Positions 34,787-43,653 of a DNA stretch of 64,000 nucleotides are shown here, piece by piece. Source of the stretch: G963666935 sp963666935 (GTDB lineage: Bacteria > Bacillota > Clostridia > Christensenellales > CAG-138). Positions within the stretch are counted from its first letter, which is position 1. The number at the start of each line of letters is the position of its first letter. Under the pieces are notes generated by a model. It worked only from the letters and a program-made list of their open reading frames with translations. It was not told the DNA's origin and did no database searches. Where the stretch lies: contig OY762936.1 of NCBI GenBank assembly GCA_963666935.1, forward strand, positions 1,240,001 to 1,304,000, written 5' to 3'. The position numbers and the translations under genes are program-made.

Positions 34787-35739
34787 CCAACGAATTCAAA
34801 CATGTCCCCATACTGTTGCCGGAAGTATTGGCTCTTTTAAAACCGGAGCGGGGTGGGATTTTCGTAGATGGAACTCTAGGAGGCGGCGGTCACGCGGAAG
34901 CGGTACTGCAACGGCTCCGGGCGGGACGGCTCTACGGCATTGACCGGGACGGAGCTGCTATCGTGGCGGCAAGCGAGAGGCTTCGGCCGTTTGGAGAAAA
35001 GTTCGTGGCCGTTCGAGGGAACTTTTTTCAGATGAAGGAGCTTCTGGCCGGGGAAGGCATCCAAAAGGCGGATGGAATTTTGCTAGATTTGGGAGTCTCC
35101 TCTTATCAGCTGGATACGCCGCAGCGGGGCTTTTCCTATCACGAGGAAGCGCCTCTGGATATGAGAATGGATGATCGGGCGGCACTGTCTGCCTATGATG
35201 TGGCAAACGGATACACCAGCGAGGCGCTCTTTCACTTGATTCGGGATTATGGCGAGGAACGTTTCGCTTCCCGAATCGCCAACGCAATCGTAAGGGCGCG
35301 GGAAACAGGCCCGATCAAAACCACCACGGAGTTGGCAGAAATCGTCAAAAAAGCCATTCCGGCGCCGACCCGGCGGGAAGGCCCACATCCGGCACGCAGA
35401 ACCTTTCAGGCCATCCGTATCGAAGTGAACGGCGAACTTGCCGGTTTGGCAAAGGCCTTAGAAAATGCCCACGACCTGCTCAATGATAACGGCGTGCTTG
35501 CAGTCATCACATTCCATTCTCTGGAAGACCGCATTGTAAAACAGTTGTTTAGAAAGTTTGAAAAGCCCTGTATCTGTGATCCCAAAGCGCCGATCTGTGT
35601 CTGTGGGAAAAAGCCTACGGCGCAGATCCTGACAAAAAAGCCGCTGACGGCGGATGAGCAAGAACTGATGGAAAATCCTCGGGCAAGAAGCGCGAAGCTT
35701 CGGGCAATCAGAAAATTAAGTGAGAATACTGAGGAGTAA
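34783..35739 (+). CDS. rsmH: 16S rRNA (cytosine(1402)-N(4))-methyltransferase RsmH
   Basis: This is a 318-residue SAM-dependent methyltransferase. The N-terminal HVPILLPEVLALL and the SAM loop GTLGGGGHAEAVL near residues 29-41 identify it. LLDLGVSSYQLDTPQRGFSY and TFHSLEDRIVKQLF are further family motifs. A short cysteine-containing segment follows (CICDPKAPICVCGKK). It overlaps mraZ and is the usual second gene of the cluster. Confidence 0.96.
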   Translation: MTNEFKHVPILLPEVLALLKPERGGIFVDGTLGGGGHAEAVLQRLRAGRLYGIDRDGAAIVAASERLRPFGEKFVAVRGNFFQMKELLAGEGIQKADGILLDLGVSSYQLDTPQRGFSYHEEAPLDMRMDDRAALSAYDVANGYTSEALFHLIRDYGEERFASRIANAIVRARETGPIKTTTELAEIVKKAIPAPTRREGPHPARRTFQAIRIEVNGELAGLAKALENAHDLLNDNGVLAVITFHSLEDRIVKQLFRKFEKPCICDPKAPICVCGKKPTAQILTKKPLTADEQELMENPRARSAKLRAIRKLSENTEE

Positions 35740-35741
35740 GG

Positions 35742-36197
35742 TTGAATAACATGGCAGTAGCGGCAAAGAAAATTGAGCGCGAATACGTCTGCATAGACGC
35801 TCCTGGAGCCCGGGTTTATGCCCGGAACCGGGCAGCAACGATGGAGGCCGCGGTTCATGAACCCGTCTACGTGCATCGGGGAACGAGAGAAACGTCGAAT
35901 CCAGCCGTTCGGCCGAAAATAGCGCCGGCACCTCAGGTCTGGAAGAAGCTGCTTTGCACCTTTGGTATCATGGCTGTTGCCGCGGTGCTGTTGCTGATGC
36001 TGGTGCGTTATGCGGCGATTACGGAGCAGTATTCCGTGATCAACGATATGAAAACCACCATCGTGGAGAGCCAGCGGAATCTGGCGGAGCTGAAAGTGAA
36101 GCTCAATTCCGCGGTAACGTTGGAAGAAGCCCGGGACGCGGCGCTCTCGGCGGGGATGAGCTACCCTGCCGCAGACCAGATCGTAAAGATAAAGTAA
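35742..36197 (+). CDS. FtsL-like septum protein
   Basis: This is a 151-residue bitopic protein. Residues 1-68 are cytoplasmic and basic, one membrane segment lies near residues 69-90 (TFGIMAVAAVLLLMLVRYAA), and a coiled-coil-like tail follows (NDMKTTIVESQRNLAELKVKL). Position between rsmH and the penicillin-binding protein gene identifies it as FtsL, although sequence conservation is low as usual. The start is TTG at 35742 after GAGGAG; ATG at 35751 is an alternative. Confidence 0.85.
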   Translation: MNNMAVAAKKIEREYVCIDAPGARVYARNRAATMEAAVHEPVYVHRGTRETSNPAVRPKIAPAPQVWKKLLCTFGIMAVAAVLLLMLVRYAAITEQYSVINDMKTTIVESQRNLAELKVKLNSAVTLEEARDAALSAGMSYPAADQIVKIK

Positions 36198-36225
36198 AAT
36201 CGCTGGGCGCCGGAGGTTGCAATAG

Positions 36226-38355
36226 ATGGGAAAACCCGCCGTATCCACAAAGAGAAGAATGGCCTTTGCGCTGGTGGGCATGGTAATGATTTTCCTCCTG
36301 CTTATCACTAGGTTGTTTTGGCTTCAAGTCATTCAGGGGAAAGAGCTCAGCGAAAAAGCGCTTTCCCAGCAAACGCAGGATACTTCCCTTTCCGCCACTC
36401 GTGGCTCCATACTGGACTGCACGGGGACGGTGCTGGCCCAAAGCGGTACGGCCTACAAGGTATTGATCAACCCCAACGTCATCACGCAGAGCGAACGCAA
36501 TAGAATCGCAAGCGAGCTTTCCGAAATCCTGAATATGGATTATAATAACGTGTTGACTAAAGTCAGCGACGTAACCAAGCAGGAGATTGTGCTCAAGCGT
36601 CAGGTGGAGCGGGGTGTGGTGGACGAGATTCTTTCCCGCAAATTGGGCGGCGGCGTGTATACGGCCATTGATTCCAAACGATACTATCCTTCCGGTAGCC
36701 TGTTCTCTCAACTTTTGGGGTTTACCACCATAGACGGCATAGGACAGGCGGGGCTGGAGCAGAAATACGAAAAGTACCTTGCGGGGGAAGACGGGCGGAT
36801 GATCACGGAAGTGGATCGCAAGGGAAATGCCATCGCCTATGGTGCGCAGGAGATCATTGAGCCGGAGAACGGATGCGACGTGGTGCTTACCGCAGACAGC
36901 GTGGTGGAATCGTTTCTGGAGAAAGCCTTAAAAGAAGCGCTGGAGGTCAATGGTGCCGAAACTGCGCAAGGCATCGTTATGAACTGCAAAACCGGCGAAA
37001 TCCTCGCAATGTCCACCCAGCCGGACTACGATCCCAACGAACCGCCACGAAGCGATATAAAAATTCTCAACAGCCTGTCCCGAAACCGGATCGTGGCGGA
37101 TACCTATGAACCGGGCTCCACATTCAAGATCGTAACCCTCTCATCGTCGCTGGACAGCGGTGCGGTGGATCTGAACACCAGTTACTACTGCAACGGCGGC
37201 ATCGTGGTAAACGGGGAGAGAATCAAGTGCTGGAAAAGCGGAGGCCATGGGTCCCAAACCCTGATCGAAGCGGTGCAAAACTCCTGTAACCCTGCATTTG
37301 TTAGCATGGCTCTGTCCATGGGCACGGAAACCTTTTACGATTACATCTACGCCTATGGCATGGGCTCTTCCACGGGAAGCGGAATCCCTGGCGAAACCGG
37401 CGGAATCGTGACCCATCAGAAGTACATGACCCAGAACACCCTTGCTCGCATCGGTTTTGGCCAGAGCATCGCGGTCACGCCCATTCAGCTCTGTACGGCG
37501 GTTTGCGCGGCAGTCAACGGTGGAGAGTTGATGCAGCCCTATATGCTGGAGCGGATCATTTCCCCAAGCGGAGAGGTTCTGGTGCAAAACAGTCCTACCG
37601 TGGTGCGAAGGGTGATCAGCGCCGAAACCAGCCGGACCGTGCGGGAAATTCTGGAATCCGTTGTCACCAATGGCAGCGGCAGGAATGCCCAGATCCCGGG
37701 CTACCGGGTGGGCGGCAAAACCGGTACAGCCCAGAAGTATGATGAAACCGGGGCCGTGGACAGCGGCAAGCTCATCGCATCCTTTGTTGGGTTCGCCCCG
37801 GCGGACGATCCTGAGTTTGTGTGTCTGATCCTAGTGGATGAGCCCAAGGTGGGCGTCATCTTCGGCAGCACTGTGGCCGCTCCCTTCGTTAAGCAGGTCA
37901 TGGAGGAAACCCTCCGTCATTATGGTTTCCTTCCCACGCAAAATGCAGAGACTGTCAGCGTACCGGATGTATCAGGAATGACCGTCGAAGAGGCCAAGGC
38001 GGCATTGAAAGAAGTGAATCTTGATGTGGTGTACCAAGATCAGTTAACGGATGTGGTGGTGGCACAGGTGCCGGCTGCCAACGAAAGCGTGAACAGCAAT
38101 ACGGAAGTGCTGTTGTATACGGAAAACACTTCTGCGGAGGATACTGCGGAAGACCCGGAAATGGTAAAGGTGCCCAATGTGGTGGGGATGAGCCGGCTTG
38201 CGGCCAGCGATGCCTTGGACAGCAAAGGGCTGCAGATAAAGATCGATCCGGAGGACCAAACCGGGACTGCCATCCGGCAGGTACCCGAAAAGGATACGTT
38301 GGTCCAGGAAGGCACGCAGGTGCTGGTGGAATTTTCAAACGTGAATCTGGAATGA
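36226..38355 (+). CDS. class B penicillin-binding protein with two PASTA domains
   Basis: This is a 709-residue transpeptidase, SpoVD/FtsI-type. One membrane segment (about residues 12-32) anchors it. The dimerisation domain follows. The active site is PGSTFK near residue 297 (nucleophilic Ser), then SCN near 353, and GGKTGTAQK near 495. Two PASTA domains occupy about 578-640 and 648-708 (VSVPDVSGMTVEEAKAALK and VKVPNVVGMSRLAASDALD). Whether it serves vegetative division, the spore cortex, or both cannot be told since this cluster has only one such gene. Confidence 0.94.
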   Translation: MGKPAVSTKRRMAFALVGMVMIFLLLITRLFWLQVIQGKELSEKALSQQTQDTSLSATRGSILDCTGTVLAQSGTAYKVLINPNVITQSERNRIASELSEILNMDYNNVLTKVSDVTKQEIVLKRQVERGVVDEILSRKLGGGVYTAIDSKRYYPSGSLFSQLLGFTTIDGIGQAGLEQKYEKYLAGEDGRMITEVDRKGNAIAYGAQEIIEPENGCDVVLTADSVVESFLEKALKEALEVNGAETAQGIVMNCKTGEILAMSTQPDYDPNEPPRSDIKILNSLSRNRIVADTYEPGSTFKIVTLSSSLDSGAVDLNTSYYCNGGIVVNGERIKCWKSGGHGSQTLIEAVQNSCNPAFVSMALSMGTETFYDYIYAYGMGSSTGSGIPGETGGIVTHQKYMTQNTLARIGFGQSIAVTPIQLCTAVCAAVNGGELMQPYMLERIISPSGEVLVQNSPTVVRRVISAETSRTVREILESVVTNGSGRNAQIPGYRVGGKTGTAQKYDETGAVDSGKLIASFVGFAPADDPEFVCLILVDEPKVGVIFGSTVAAPFVKQVMEETLRHYGFLPTQNAETVSVPDVSGMTVEEAKAALKEVNLDVVYQDQLTDVVVAQVPAANESVNSNTEVLLYTENTSAEDTAEDPEMVKVPNVVGMSRLAASDALDSKGLQIKIDPEDQTGTAIRQVPEKDTLVQEGTQVLVEFSNVNLE

Positions 38356-38369
38356 ACGGAGGTAGCGCA

Positions 38370-39809
38370 ATGTTGCTGAGCGAGTTGATCCGCGGAATCG
38401 ACCATAAGCTGATGGGCGGGGATACTGAAATCCGTGAATTGCAATACAATTCCCGCAAAGTGGAAAAGGGAGACTTGTTTTTCTGCGTGGTCGGCATGCT
38501 TTTTGATGGTCATCAGTACGCACAGGCTGCGGTGGACGCGGGCGCGGCGGCGCTGGTGGTGGAGCGGGAGCTGCCCATCGATATCCCGCAGGTGCTTGTG
38601 CCGAATACCCGTATCGCCATGGCCGAAATTGCCTGCGTGTACTATGGAAACCCATCGCGTGAGATGATCATGATCGGCATCACCGGTACCAACGGCAAGA
38701 CCAGCACCACCTATATGCTCAAAGCCGTTGCGGAGCGCATGGGCAAAAAAGTCGGGCTTATCGGTACCATACGCAATATGATCGGCGATATCATCATCGA
38801 CACAGAGCGCACCACACCGGAAAGCGTGGATTTGCAGCGCATCCTGCGGCAAATGCGGGATGAAAACGTGGATGTGGTGATCATGGAGGTTTCGTCCCAT
38901 TCTCTGGATCAACAGCGCGTGCATGGCATTGTGTACGATGTGGGAGAGTTTACGAACCTTACGCAGGATCATCTGGATTATCACAAGACTTTTGAAAATT
39001 ACATTGCGGCAAAGCGTCTGTTGTTTTTGCAGAGCAAATTCGCGGTGGTAAACGCGGATGATCGCCATGTGGATAAAGTGATGGAAGGTATCGACCTTCC
39101 CACCCTTACGTTTGGAATTCGGGAACAGGCGGATGTCACGGCCAGCGATATCGATATCACAACAAAAGGCGTGCAGTTCCAGTTTCGCTACAAAAATATC
39201 ACTTCCGGGTTCAACCTGCCCATTCCGGGCCTCTTCACGGTATTTAACGCCATGGGCGCCGCCGCTATCGCCATTGCGCTGGGGTGGACGCTGGATTCCA
39301 TCAAGTACGGCCTAGAGCACATGGTGAGCGTCAGCGGAAGGTTGGAGCCTTTGCCTACGGGGAAAAACGAGTTCACGGTCCTGCTGGATTACGCCCATAC
39401 CCCCGACGCGCTGGAAAACGTGCTCAAGACCATTCGTGGTTTTGCCACAGGCAGGGTGGTGACGCTGTTCGGCTGCGGAGGAGACCGGGATAAGATGAAA
39501 CGTCCCATCATGGGCGAGATCGCGGGCAGGTATTCCGATTATATCGTTCTCACATCGGATAATCCCCGGAAAGAGGAGCCCATGTCCATCATTGATGCCA
39601 TCGAAGAAGGCGTGAAAAAGTCCGGCTGCGAGTACATCGTGATTGAAAACCGGCGCAAAGCCATTGAATATGTGCTGCACAACGCACATAAAAACGATAT
39701 CATACTTCTCGCGGGCAAAGGCCATGAGAATTATCAGGAGATAAACGGCGACAAGCATCATTTTGATGAGAAGGAAATCGTGGCGGAGATTCTGGAACTG
39801 CCGCGGTAA
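38370..39809 (+). CDS. murE: UDP-MurNAc-tripeptide synthetase MurE
   Basis: This is a 479-residue Mur ligase. The ATG at 38370 follows ACGGAGGTAGCGCA; the ATG at 38352 only overlaps the previous stop. The P-loop GITGTNGKTSTTYML lies near residues 105-119. TTPESVDLQRIL and the carbamylated-lysine region are present. The specificity motif DNPR (TSDNPRKEEP, near residue 397) is that of enzymes adding meso-diaminopimelate, so the wall should be of the mDAP type. It adds the third residue of the stem peptide. Confidence 0.95.
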   Translation: MLLSELIRGIDHKLMGGDTEIRELQYNSRKVEKGDLFFCVVGMLFDGHQYAQAAVDAGAAALVVERELPIDIPQVLVPNTRIAMAEIACVYYGNPSREMIMIGITGTNGKTSTTYMLKAVAERMGKKVGLIGTIRNMIGDIIIDTERTTPESVDLQRILRQMRDENVDVVIMEVSSHSLDQQRVHGIVYDVGEFTNLTQDHLDYHKTFENYIAAKRLLFLQSKFAVVNADDRHVDKVMEGIDLPTLTFGIREQADVTASDIDITTKGVQFQFRYKNITSGFNLPIPGLFTVFNAMGAAAIAIALGWTLDSIKYGLEHMVSVSGRLEPLPTGKNEFTVLLDYAHTPDALENVLKTIRGFATGRVVTLFGCGGDRDKMKRPIMGEIAGRYSDYIVLTSDNPRKEEPMSIIDAIEEGVKKSGCEYIVIENRRKAIEYVLHNAHKNDIILLAGKGHENYQEINGDKHHFDEKEIVAEILELPR

Positions 39810-39824
39810 TACGGAGGATTGAGG

Positions 39825-40841
39825 ATGGAGTATGCCATATACGCGCTGATTCTCAGCGCAGTGGTAACGATACTGTTGGGGCCAGTGGCGATTCCCCTGC
39901 TGCGGCGGCTTAAATTTGGTCAAACGGAACGGGAGCTGGGGCCCCGGAGCCACCTGAAAAAGGCAGGCACACCCACTATGGGCGGGTTGATGTTCATAAG
40001 TGGGATCATAGCTGCAACGATGGTATTTGCGGTATCGGCATACGAGATGGTGCTTCCGGCGCTGTTGGTAACGGTGGGGTTTGCCTTGGTGGGATTCTTG
40101 GATGACTTTCTCAAGGTACAGCATAAAAACACTGTGGGGCTCAGGGGTTATCAAAAGATTATCGCTCAATTTTTCATCGCTGCGATCTTGGCGGTCTACG
40201 CTTACAAAAGCCCCTTTATCGGGTCTGCCATCTACCTACCCTTTCTCAACGTGGAGCTGGAATTGGGGATCTTCTACATCCCGGCCATGATTTTTGTGGT
40301 GGTGTCCATGGTAAATGCCGTGAACCTTACGGACGGGCTGGACGGACTCGCCTCGGGCGTTTCCCTGATCTACTCGGTATCCATGACGGTGATTTTTCTC
40401 TACATGTCCTATGTTGTGGCCAACCCCGCGGACATGGGACAAGCAGCCCAAACCCAATACGCCGGCGAGCTGAGCTCCATGTCGGTGTTCGCGGCGGCGG
40501 TGGCGGGCGGATGTCTGGGCTTTCTCAAGAACAACAGCTATCCCGCCAAAGTGTTCATGGGGGATACGGGTTCCATGGCGCTGGGAGGCGCCATCGCGGT
40601 GATGGGGATCTTCTCTCGGGCGGTGTTGCTGCTGCCCATTATGGGCGGATGTTTTGTGGCAAGTGCTGCAAGTGTGGTTCTCCAGGTTGGGTCTTATAAG
40701 ATCCGGGGAAAGCGCGTTTTTAAAATGGCGCCGCTGCATCATCACTTTGAATTGCTGGGCCATTCGGAGACCTCAATCGTATCGGGTTATATGATCATAA
40801 CGACGCTTCTTTGTCTCCTATGCCTGCTGGCATATTTGTAA
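39825..40841 (+). CDS. mraY: phospho-N-acetylmuramoyl-pentapeptide-transferase MraY
   Basis: This is a 338-residue integral membrane enzyme that makes lipid I on undecaprenyl phosphate. The ATG at 39825 sits 7 nt after GGAGG, better than the TTG at 39819. Family motifs are KKAGTPTMGGLMF, GFLDDFLKV (catalytic Asp pair), NAVNLTDGLDGLASG, KVFMGDTGSMALGG and PLHHHFELLG. It follows murE directly; murF, commonly between the two, is absent. Confidence 0.96.
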   Translation: MEYAIYALILSAVVTILLGPVAIPLLRRLKFGQTERELGPRSHLKKAGTPTMGGLMFISGIIAATMVFAVSAYEMVLPALLVTVGFALVGFLDDFLKVQHKNTVGLRGYQKIIAQFFIAAILAVYAYKSPFIGSAIYLPFLNVELELGIFYIPAMIFVVVSMVNAVNLTDGLDGLASGVSLIYSVSMTVIFLYMSYVVANPADMGQAAQTQYAGELSSMSVFAAAVAGGCLGFLKNNSYPAKVFMGDTGSMALGGAIAVMGIFSRAVLLLPIMGGCFVASAASVVLQVGSYKIRGKRVFKMAPLHHHFELLGHSETSIVSGYMIITTLLCLLCLLAYL

Positions 40842-40871
40842 ACCGGCTTTGGCCGTAAGATCGTTATTTTT

Positions 40872-40998
40872 GCCGTTCGGTGGCAATGACCGTGACGCCG
40901 TGATTCTTTGGCGCTTGGCGCGGCAGCGGGGTTAAGGGGTTTGAGGCAAGGCGCGGCCCTTCCCTCAAACGTCTTGACATCACCGAACGGCTTTTTTT
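40872..40998 (+). other. structured spacer between mraY and murD, terminator-like
   Basis: GCCGTTCGGTG at 40872-40882 pairs perfectly with CACCGAACGGC at 40981-40991, which is followed by seven T. Inside lies a second hairpin, GTTTGAGG (40939-40946) with CCTCAAAC (40963-40970), extended by AAGG/CCTT. A further CGCC/GGCG pairing is possible. The whole is a branched, about 120-nt structure with a terminator-like end inside an essential operon. It could be an attenuator, an RNA element or a small inverted-repeat insertion. No family is recognised. Confidence 0.6.
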
Positions 40999-41058
40999 AC
41001 AATATTGGCGAGAACTCGCCTGCGGATAGAGAGTGGATAGAGAAAGGGAACGGGAGGC

Positions 41059-42423
41059 ATGACGGAAGAAAAAAAAACGGCGTTGATCTGCGGCATGGCC
41101 AGAAGCGGAATTTCCAGCGCGAAACTTTTGTATCAAAACGGCTGGAACGTTATCATCAATGATCAGAAGCCGGAGATTGAAGGTCTTAAAGAAGCCCTTC
41201 GTGGCATAGAGTATACCGACGCTTTGGGCAAAGAGCCAGAAACGCTCTTTGCCGGGGTAGATCGGATTGTGTTAAGTCCGGTGATCCCCATTTTTGCGCC
41301 TTTTGTGAAGAAGGCGAAGAGCCTTGGCATCGAGGTGATTGGAGAAATCGAGCTGGGCTATCGGTTTACCGCACCCGGTGCGGAATTTGTGTGCATAAGC
41401 GGAACCAACGGAAAAACCACTACTACTGCGCTCACTGGGGAACTTTTTTCCACTGCGGGAAAAACGACATACGTGTTGGGCAACATCGGCGTACCCATCA
41501 GTGAGTACGCCATGGAAATCCGGCCTGGCGATACCGTGGTGGCCGAGGTGGCCGCGCTGCAGCTGGAGAGCATCCGAAGCTTTCGGGCCAATGCCATCGG
41601 GATGCTCAACATTACCGAGGATCATCTTAACCGCTTTGAAAACAAAATGGAAAACTACATCGCGGCCAAATGCCGGGTGTTTGAAAATCAGAGGGAAGAG
41701 GACTTCGCGGTCCTCAATTACGATGATCCCATTGTGCGGGATATGGCGAAGCTCACCCGGGCAAAGGTAGTCTATTTCTCCCGGAAGGAAAAGCTCATGG
41801 AGGGCATGATCCTTAAAAACGGGGGCATGGTCTGGCGCTGGGGCGGGGATGAAACGGAACTGATCCATCTCTGTGAACTGCAGATTCCAGGGGTCCATAA
41901 TGTGGAAAATGCCATGTGCGCCGCATCGCTGGGCCTTTGCATGGGTCTTAATCCGGAGATGGTGTGCGAGGGACTTGTAAGGTTTACCGGCGTGGAGCAC
42001 CGCATCGAATTTGTCCGTGAAGTGGATGGCATCCGCTTCATCAACGATTCTAAGGGTACCAACCCGGATTCTACCATTAAGGCCGTGGAAGCCATGGATC
42101 GTCCCACCGTGCTGATGTTGGGCGTGGGGGATTATGATAAACACAGCGACTTTGCGCCGCTGTTTCGCGCCTTTGACGGCAAGGTCAAGTCAGTGATCGC
42201 TTCGGGCTGTAACATTCCCGCCATCAAAAATGCGGCAGAGGAAACGGGATTTACCTCGGTGGAGGAGTGGCATGGGGACTTTGTGGGAATGATTCGTGCC
42301 GCAAAGGCCATGGCGAAATCCGGGGATGCAATATTGCTCTCGCCGGCAGCTGCCAGTTGGGGCCAGTTTGAGGATTATGAGCAGAGGGGACGCATTTTTA
42401 AAGAGATTGTAATGGGCCTTTGA
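41059..42423 (+). CDS. murD: UDP-N-acetylmuramoylalanine-D-glutamate ligase MurD
   Basis: This is a 454-residue Mur ligase that adds D-glutamate. The N-terminal domain begins TALICGMARSGISSAKLL, the P-loop is SGTNGKTTTTALTGEL near residues 113-128, and the Mur ligase motifs NITEDHLNRF and EHRIEFVREVDGIRFINDSK follow. The C-terminal LLSPAAASWGQFEDYEQRG is characteristic of MurD. Length is typical. GGGAGG lies just before the ATG. Confidence 0.95.
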   Translation: MTEEKKTALICGMARSGISSAKLLYQNGWNVIINDQKPEIEGLKEALRGIEYTDALGKEPETLFAGVDRIVLSPVIPIFAPFVKKAKSLGIEVIGEIELGYRFTAPGAEFVCISGTNGKTTTTALTGELFSTAGKTTYVLGNIGVPISEYAMEIRPGDTVVAEVAALQLESIRSFRANAIGMLNITEDHLNRFENKMENYIAAKCRVFENQREEDFAVLNYDDPIVRDMAKLTRAKVVYFSRKEKLMEGMILKNGGMVWRWGGDETELIHLCELQIPGVHNVENAMCAASLGLCMGLNPEMVCEGLVRFTGVEHRIEFVREVDGIRFINDSKGTNPDSTIKAVEAMDRPTVLMLGVGDYDKHSDFAPLFRAFDGKVKSVIASGCNIPAIKNAAEETGFTSVEEWHGDFVGMIRAAKAMAKSGDAILLSPAAASWGQFEDYEQRGRIFKEIVMGL

Positions 42424-42471
42424 GATTAAGCACGGTGTGTTTATGAAAAAATGGCGGAAGGAGGACGCTCG

Positions 42472-43581
42472 GTGGCGAAAAAAAAAGAAAAAAGGGTTGG
42501 CCAAATGGACTTTGCCCTGTACATAGCCGTGATTCTCCTTTGTGCGTTCGGGTTGGTTATGGTGTTTTCCGCCAGCTATTACTACGCCCAAAATAAATTC
42601 GGCGACGGCATGTATTACTTGCGGAGCCAGGCGGTGTTTATGGCAGGGGGCCTGGCGGTGATGTACCTTGTGTCCTGGGTGGACTACCATAAGCTGGAAA
42701 AGTATAAAACGCTGGCGTTGATCCTCATCGTGGTGCTGATGACGGCTACAGTGTTCTGGGGCGTGGAGATCAACGGCGCGAAGCGCTGGCTTGATCTGAA
42801 AGTTTTCAGGTTTCAACCATCGGAGCTGGCGAAGTTCATCCTCATTTTGTATATGTCTTCCTTTATGGCCCAAAGGCAGCATCTGATGAAGGATTTTGTC
42901 CACGGCGTGATTCCGCAGCTGGCGGTGACATTCCTTATCTGCCTGCTGTTGCTTTTGCAGAAAAACATGTCCATGATGATGATCGTGTTGCTCATTGGGT
43001 TCGCGATGCTTTTCATCGGTGGCGCAGATATCAAACACCTGCTGGGATTGTGTCTTTTGGCGGTGCCGATGTTTTTTCTGCTGGCCTATATTGAGCCCTA
43101 CCGCTGGGAGCGGCTCACCATATTTACAAACCCGTGGAAAGACCCACTGGATAGCGGGTATCAGCTGATCCAGTCCCTCTATGCCTTGGGAAGTGGCGGC
43201 CTTTTTGGAAAGGGGCTGAACTTTTCCACCCAGAAACTTCTGTTTCTTACCTATGGGGAGAGTGACTTTATATTTTCCATCATTGGGGAAGAACTGGGGC
43301 TGCTGGGTTGTACTGGGGTAATAGGGGCATATATGTTCGTCATCTATCGAGGTATGCGCACCGCCATGCGGTGTAAGGATCGTTTCGGGAGTTTGCTGGC
43401 TGCGGGGATCACCAGCGTGCTGGCTCTTCAGGTGGCAGTCAACATCGGGGTGGTAACCAGCACCGTTCCGCCTACCGGCCAAACGCTGCCGTTCGTCAGT
43501 GCCGGCGGCACGTCGCTGATGATATTTATGGCCGCAACGGGGATTATTCTGAATGTTTCCCGGCAAACGGATCCGGTGTAG
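42472..43581 (+). CDS. ftsW: lipid II polymerase FtsW (SEDS family)
   Basis: This is a 369-residue polytopic membrane glycosyltransferase, partner of the class B PBP encoded upstream. The GTG at 42472 follows GGAAGGAGG; an upstream in-frame ATG at 42451 would overlap that site. SEDS motifs are visible: NGAKRWLDLKVFRFQPSEL, EPYRWERLTIFTNPWKDP, GLFGKGLNFSTQKL and TGQTLPFVSAGGTSL. SpoVE, the sporulation homologue, cannot be excluded. Confidence 0.93.
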   Translation: MAKKKEKRVGQMDFALYIAVILLCAFGLVMVFSASYYYAQNKFGDGMYYLRSQAVFMAGGLAVMYLVSWVDYHKLEKYKTLALILIVVLMTATVFWGVEINGAKRWLDLKVFRFQPSELAKFILILYMSSFMAQRQHLMKDFVHGVIPQLAVTFLICLLLLLQKNMSMMMIVLLIGFAMLFIGGADIKHLLGLCLLAVPMFFLLAYIEPYRWERLTIFTNPWKDPLDSGYQLIQSLYALGSGGLFGKGLNFSTQKLLFLTYGESDFIFSIIGEELGLLGCTGVIGAYMFVIYRGMRTAMRCKDRFGSLLAAGITSVLALQVAVNIGVVTSTVPPTGQTLPFVSAGGTSLMIFMAATGIILNVSRQTDPV

Positions 43582-43653
43582 CGGAACGAAAGCGCGCCCT
43601 CCTGCATAAGATAAACTGTACCGTCCGAAGAGCGGCGGCGGGAGGAATCGTGC

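Noticed and set aside
38040..39068. 342-codon open frame on the minus strand
   Set aside because: Opposite the end of the PBP gene and the start of murE, both clearly real; no start signal.
42190..43566. 458-codon open frame on the minus strand opposite murD and ftsW
   Set aside because: It is the mirror of two well-conserved genes, has His/Gln-rich low-information sequence and no ribosome binding site.
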